Positions 50,168 to 53,480 of a stretch of DNA of 53,480 bases are shown piece after piece. The notes beneath the pieces were generated by a model. It ran no database searches and was not told the origin of the DNA. It saw nothing but the letters and a program-made list of their open reading frames with translations. A program made the translations under genes and the position numbers. Source of the DNA: an uncultured Clostridia bacterium (GTDB taxonomy: Bacteria > Bacillota > Clostridia > UMGS1883); assembly GCA_934476455.1 (NCBI GenBank), contig CAKSNY010000016.1, positions 1 to 53,480 of the forward strand, written 5' to 3'. Position 1 is the stretch's first letter, and each line of letters opens with the position of its first letter.

Positions 50168-52111
50168 TTGAAGCTTGAGCACAATTCTGCTTGCATTATA
50201 TACAGAAAGCCCTTTGGCGCGGCAAAAACGGGAGAAACGGTAAGAATACGCATAGCGGTGGAATCTGTAGGGATTCCGGATAAGGTACAGCTTATTATCG
50301 GAAACGATGTTATAGATATGTATTACCACGCCGCCATAGGCGGTATGCGTATGTACGAGTGTGCCGTGAAAATGCCCGAAGAAGAGGGGCTTCTTTTTTA
50401 CTGTTTTGCTGCGGAGGCTGACGGGGAAACGGCATATTACGGAAACAACGAAGCACATCTCGGCGGAAAGGGTGTGCAGCAGGCGGCTGTTCCGGAAAGC
50501 AAATACCAGATAACGGTGTACAGACGCGGCTATAAAACGCCCGACTGGATGAAAAATGCCGTTGTATATCAAATATTTCCGGACAGATTTGCAAGGGGGG
50601 AGCAAACGCCCATGCACGGCATACCCCGCACCTGGGGGGAGGAGCCGTACTACCGTGCCGAGCAATTCGGCGGAACGTATCTTTCAAACGACTTTTTCGG
50701 CGGGAATTTTTCGGGTATTGAAGAAAAGCTGGGTTATCTTAAGGAGCTTGGCGTAAGCGCAATTTATCTTAACCCCGTATTTAAGGCCTTTTCAAACCAC
50801 CGCTACGACACGTCGGACTATGAAAACACAGACCCGGCGCTCGGTACAAACGAAGATTTTAAAAGGCTTATAAAAAAAGCCGAAGCTATGGGAATACGTG
50901 TAATTCTTGACGGTGTATTCAGCCATACCGGCGCGGACAGCAAATATTTTAACAAATATAATAATTTTGACAGCGTGGGGGCGTATCAATCGAAAGAGTC
51001 TCCGTTTTACGGCTGGTACAGCTTTTTGCATTACCCCGACAAGTACGAGTCGTGGTGGGGCTTTGAAACACTGCCGAACATAAACGAGCTGGACGAGAGC
51101 TTTTTGGACTATATAGCGCGCGGGGAAAACGCGATTGTTAAACGGTGGATTAAAAACGGCGCAAGCGGATGGCGGCTTGACGTTGCCGACGAACTGCCCG
51201 ATAAGTTTATAGAAATTCTGCGCGAAAACATAAAAAAGCAAGACCCCGAGGCGCTTTTGCTGGGCGAGGTTTGGGAGGACGCAAGCAATAAGGTAAGCTA
51301 CGGCGTGCAGCGGCGTTTCCTTTGGGGAAAGTGGCTTGACAGCGTGATGAATTATGTATTCCGCGACGCGATTTTAAGCTATCTTACAGGCGCGGACGCA
51401 AGGCTTTTCTTTATGAGAATTATGTCGCTTATGGAAAACTACCCGAAAGAATCGCTGTACGCGTGCCTTAACCTTATATCTTCGCACGATGTGCCGCGTG
51501 CAATGACGGTGCTTTCCGGCGCGCCCGACTTTCACACAATGACAAGGCAGGAGCAGCACGACTGTGTTTTAACCGAGGATATGAAGGCGCTTGCAAGGAA
51601 AAGAATGTACCTTGCATTGGTTATACAAATGACGCTTCCGGGTGCGCCCTGCATATATTACGGCGATGAAATAGGTATGACCGGATATGCCGACCCCTTT
51701 AACAGAAAATGCTTTGACTGGGGAAAAACCGGGGACGCGCTTTTGGAGCATACAAAAGAAATGGCGCATTTGCGCCGTGAAAATGCCTGCCTGCGCACAG
51801 GGAGATATGTGCCGCTTTACTACATAAACGGCGTTATTTGCTATATGCGCGAGATTACGGGCGGCATTGACGAATTTGGAAAAAAATGCGAAAACGGCAG
51901 CATAGCCGTAATTGTAAATGCCGCAGAAACAGCGGAAAAGATAGAGCTTAACCTGTCGCGCTTTTTTGTGAGCGGATATACAGACATTGAAAGCGGAAAA
52001 CACTTTTCGGGCAGCATAATTTCAGAAAATACAGAGCCTATGTCCTACAAAATATATTCCCTTGAAAGGAACGGCGAAAAATGCGTAAAAATACAACCCA
52101 TACAGTACTGA
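50168..52111 (+). CDS. GH13 alpha-amylase family enzyme (neopullulanase/cyclomaltodextrinase-like)
   Basis: A 647-residue cytoplasmic glycosidase without signal peptide. An N-terminal beta domain (about 1-125, CBM34-like) precedes the TIM barrel: region I ILDGVFSHTG, region II GWRLDVADE (nucleophile Asp), region III LLGEVWED (acid/base Glu), region IV ISSHD. The N-domain and the motif VYQIFPDRFARG fit GH13 subfamily 20 (maltogenic amylase, cyclomaltodextrinase, neopullulanase), acting on imported maltodextrins, in line with MalQ. TTG start with GAGGTGG upstream. Its end overlaps the next gene by 31 bases. Confidence 0.92.
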   Translation: MKLEHNSACIIYRKPFGAAKTGETVRIRIAVESVGIPDKVQLIIGNDVIDMYYHAAIGGMRMYECAVKMPEEEGLLFYCFAAEADGETAYYGNNEAHLGGKGVQQAAVPESKYQITVYRRGYKTPDWMKNAVVYQIFPDRFARGEQTPMHGIPRTWGEEPYYRAEQFGGTYLSNDFFGGNFSGIEEKLGYLKELGVSAIYLNPVFKAFSNHRYDTSDYENTDPALGTNEDFKRLIKKAEAMGIRVILDGVFSHTGADSKYFNKYNNFDSVGAYQSKESPFYGWYSFLHYPDKYESWWGFETLPNINELDESFLDYIARGENAIVKRWIKNGASGWRLDVADELPDKFIEILRENIKKQDPEALLLGEVWEDASNKVSYGVQRRFLWGKWLDSVMNYVFRDAILSYLTGADARLFFMRIMSLMENYPKESLYACLNLISSHDVPRAMTVLSGAPDFHTMTRQEQHDCVLTEDMKALARKRMYLALVIQMTLPGAPCIYYGDEIGMTGYADPFNRKCFDWGKTGDALLEHTKEMAHLRRENACLRTGRYVPLYYINGVICYMREITGGIDEFGKKCENGSIAVIVNAAETAEKIELNLSRFFVSGYTDIESGKHFSGSIISENTEPMSYKIYSLERNGEKCVKIQPIQY

Positions 52112-53480
52112 TAACGGCGCTTTCCGCAGAGGGAAATGCCATAGCGCACCTTTCGGACGGATACACCGTATTTGTGCCGGGCGGCACCGTCGGCGATACG
52201 CTTAAAATACTTATAGTAAAAGAAAAAAAGACATACGGCTTCGGAAAAATACTGGAGATAATAAACCCCTCCGAAAACCGCATTGACGCGCCGTGCCCGG
52301 TGTTTTCAAAATGCGGCGGCTGTGATTTGCAGCAGACGGGGTACAAAGCGCAGCTTGAATTTAAGCAAAAAAAGGTTGAGGACGCATTTTTAAGAATAGG
52401 CGGATTTAAGGATTTTTTATCATTGCCGATAGAGCCTTCGCCGAAAGAGTTTTATTACCGCAACAAGGCGCAATACCCTGCCGCGGGAAAAGCCGGGGAG
52501 GTAATCTCGGGATTTTATGCGCCGCATTCGCACCGCGTTGTTTCCTCGCGCAGATGCCTTTTGCAGGACAGCCGCACAGACGAAATAAGAAATTTTATAA
52601 CGGACTGGATAAACGAAAAGAAAATACCGCCGTACGATGAAGAAAGCGGCAGCGGTATTTTGCGAAAAATATGCGTAAGGTGCGCAAAAGACGAGGCGTG
52701 CGTTGTTTTGGTATGCAAAAAAAGCCTGCCGCATAAAGAGGAGCTGGGGTCGGCGTTAACGGAACGTTTCCCGTTTATTAAAGGTGTGATAGAAAATATA
52801 AATACGCAAAATACAAATATAATTTACGGGGAGAAAGAAAACGTTATTTCGGGCAGAAATTATATTTATGACAATATAGGCGCGCTGCGCTTTAAAATAA
52901 ATTATAAAAGCTTTTTCCAGGTTAACCCGTATACGACAAGGCTGCTTTACGACTATGTACGCGAAAAGGTGAAAGAAGCAAAGAGCGAAAACGTGTTTGA
53001 CCTGTACTGCGGCACGGGAACGATAGGGCTGTATACGGCAGACTGCGTTAAAAGCGTTACGGGAATAGAAATTGTTTCGCAGGCGGTGGAAAACGCAAAG
53101 GAAAACGCGCGTGAAAACGGCATAGCAAATGCGCGGTTTTACTGCGGCGCGGCAGAAGATACAGCCCCGCGCCTTATAGAGCACGGTATATCGGCAGACT
53201 GTGTAATTCTTGACCCGCCCAGAAAGGGCTGCGATAAAGCGCTTATAGAAAAAATAGCGTCACTTTCGCCGAGGACGGTTATATATGTTTCGTGCGACTG
53301 TGCCACGGCAGCGCGCGACGCGGCGCTTTTTGCAAAGCTGGGGTACAGGCTTTGCAGTGTGAAAGCGTTTGACCAGTTCCCGCAGACGTGCCATGTGGAG
53401 ACGGTTGTTCTTTTGTCCCAACTGAAACAAAAGCCGGATGATTACATTAATGTCACGATTGAACTTGATGATATGGATAT
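52081..53480 (+). CDS. rlmD: RlmD/RumA-type 23S rRNA uracil-C5 methyltransferase, runs off the end
   Basis: An open frame of at least 466 residues, cut by the window end. A TRAM-like N-terminus is followed by the [4Fe-4S] cysteines C72, C78, C81 and probably C159. The SAM site FDLYCGTGTIGLY, LDPPRKGC and catalytic Cys405 in YVSCDCATAARD come next. The enzyme proper should end at about residue 446 (CHVETVVLLS), but the frame continues as QLKQKPDDYINVTIELDD, a tail that begins like an extra C-terminal domain seen on this enzyme in gut Firmicutes. AAAGGA lies 10 bases before the ATG; coupled to the GH13 gene by overlap. Confidence 0.93.
   Translation, partial: MRKNTTHTVLITALSAEGNAIAHLSDGYTVFVPGGTVGDTLKILIVKEKKTYGFGKILEIINPSENRIDAPCPVFSKCGGCDLQQTGYKAQLEFKQKKVEDAFLRIGGFKDFLSLPIEPSPKEFYYRNKAQYPAAGKAGEVISGFYAPHSHRVVSSRRCLLQDSRTDEIRNFITDWINEKKIPPYDEESGSGILRKICVRCAKDEACVVLVCKKSLPHKEELGSALTERFPFIKGVIENINTQNTNIIYGEKENVISGRNYIYDNIGALRFKINYKSFFQVNPYTTRLLYDYVREKVKEAKSENVFDLYCGTGTIGLYTADCVKSVTGIEIVSQAVENAKENARENGIANARFYCGAAEDTAPRLIEHGISADCVILDPPRKGCDKALIEKIASLSPRTVIYVSCDCATAARDAALFAKLGYRLCSVKAFDQFPQTCHVETVVLLSQLKQKPDDYINVTIELDDMD

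Noticed and set aside
1..53480. Insertion sequences, prophage or CRISPR-Cas
   Set aside because: No transposase, integrase, phage structural gene, Cas gene or repeat-spacer array was seen.

Overview
The window reads as a chromosomal segment of an endospore-forming, low-to-moderate GC, Gram-positive anaerobe of the class Clostridia. The grounds are a complete spoIIIA operon (AA to AH), spoVAC/spoVAD, the cortex hydrolase SleB, two SpoVB/YabM-type flippases, a SCIFF ranthipeptide locus, an FprA flavo-diiron protein, FeoAB, a lipoteichoic acid synthase family protein and an S-layer-homology (SLH) surface protein. Genus cannot be told from sequence alone. Gene density is high, many starts are TTG with a good Shine-Dalgarno, and intergenic gaps hold clear sigma-A promoters (several are exact TTGACA-N17-TATAAT) and long-stem terminators.

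Layout. 1-2.9 kb: valS (minus) with a coupled 54-residue membrane peptide. 3-4.7 kb: leuA. 4.9-5.5 kb: sleB. 5.7-11 kb (minus): polar amino-acid ABC uptake operon (binding protein, permease, ATPase) running into a YerC-like repressor, an ABC exporter and rsmA. 11.1-12.6 kb (minus): malQ. 12.8-17.2 kb: spoIIIAA-AH. 17.3-18 kb: Asp23 and TSCPD proteins. 18-20.3 kb (minus): metY-metA methionine genes. 20.7-22.9 kb: UPF0340 protein and a flippase. 23-25.3 kb: a 38-residue peptide, spoVAC, spoVAD and a polysaccharide deacetylase. 25.3-28.6 kb: SCIFF precursor scfA, a 277-nt structured element, maturase scfB, and a coupled PLP decarboxylase-family enzyme. 28.6-29 kb: tRNA-Pro(GGG) and a broken gene end. 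29.1-32.8 kb: thyA, dihydrofolate reductase, a zinc-ribbon protein, an LTA synthase family protein. 33.1-33.6 kb (minus): YbaK-type deacylase. 33.7-38.7 kb: a cobalamin riboswitch and the 1559-residue SLH protein it controls. 39-42.6 kb: FprA, then feoA-feoB (minus). 42.7-46.1 kb (minus): a DUF624-like protein, a YabM-type flippase, mazG and hup. 46.2-50 kb (minus): a THUMP methyltransferase, a small membrane protein and the TIGR03960/TIGR03936 radical-SAM pair. 50.1-53.5 kb: a GH13 enzyme and an RlmD-type methyltransferase running off the end.

The most interesting locus is 33.66-38.74 kb. A B12 riboswitch with two tandem terminators precedes a secreted protein that combines an alpha/alpha-toroid-like region with a DUF4430 domain, the two-domain plan of animal transcobalamin/intrinsic factor, plus GLUG-type repeats and three SLH anchors. 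This suggests a B12-repressed, wall-anchored corrinoid-capture protein. Second is the scfA-scfB interval: the gap holds a large, nested-hairpin element closed by a 24-bp stem, and the SCIFF peptide carries seven cysteines rather than six. A third pattern is a family of short intergenic repeats with imperfect inverted ends, found at three gene ends in the window.
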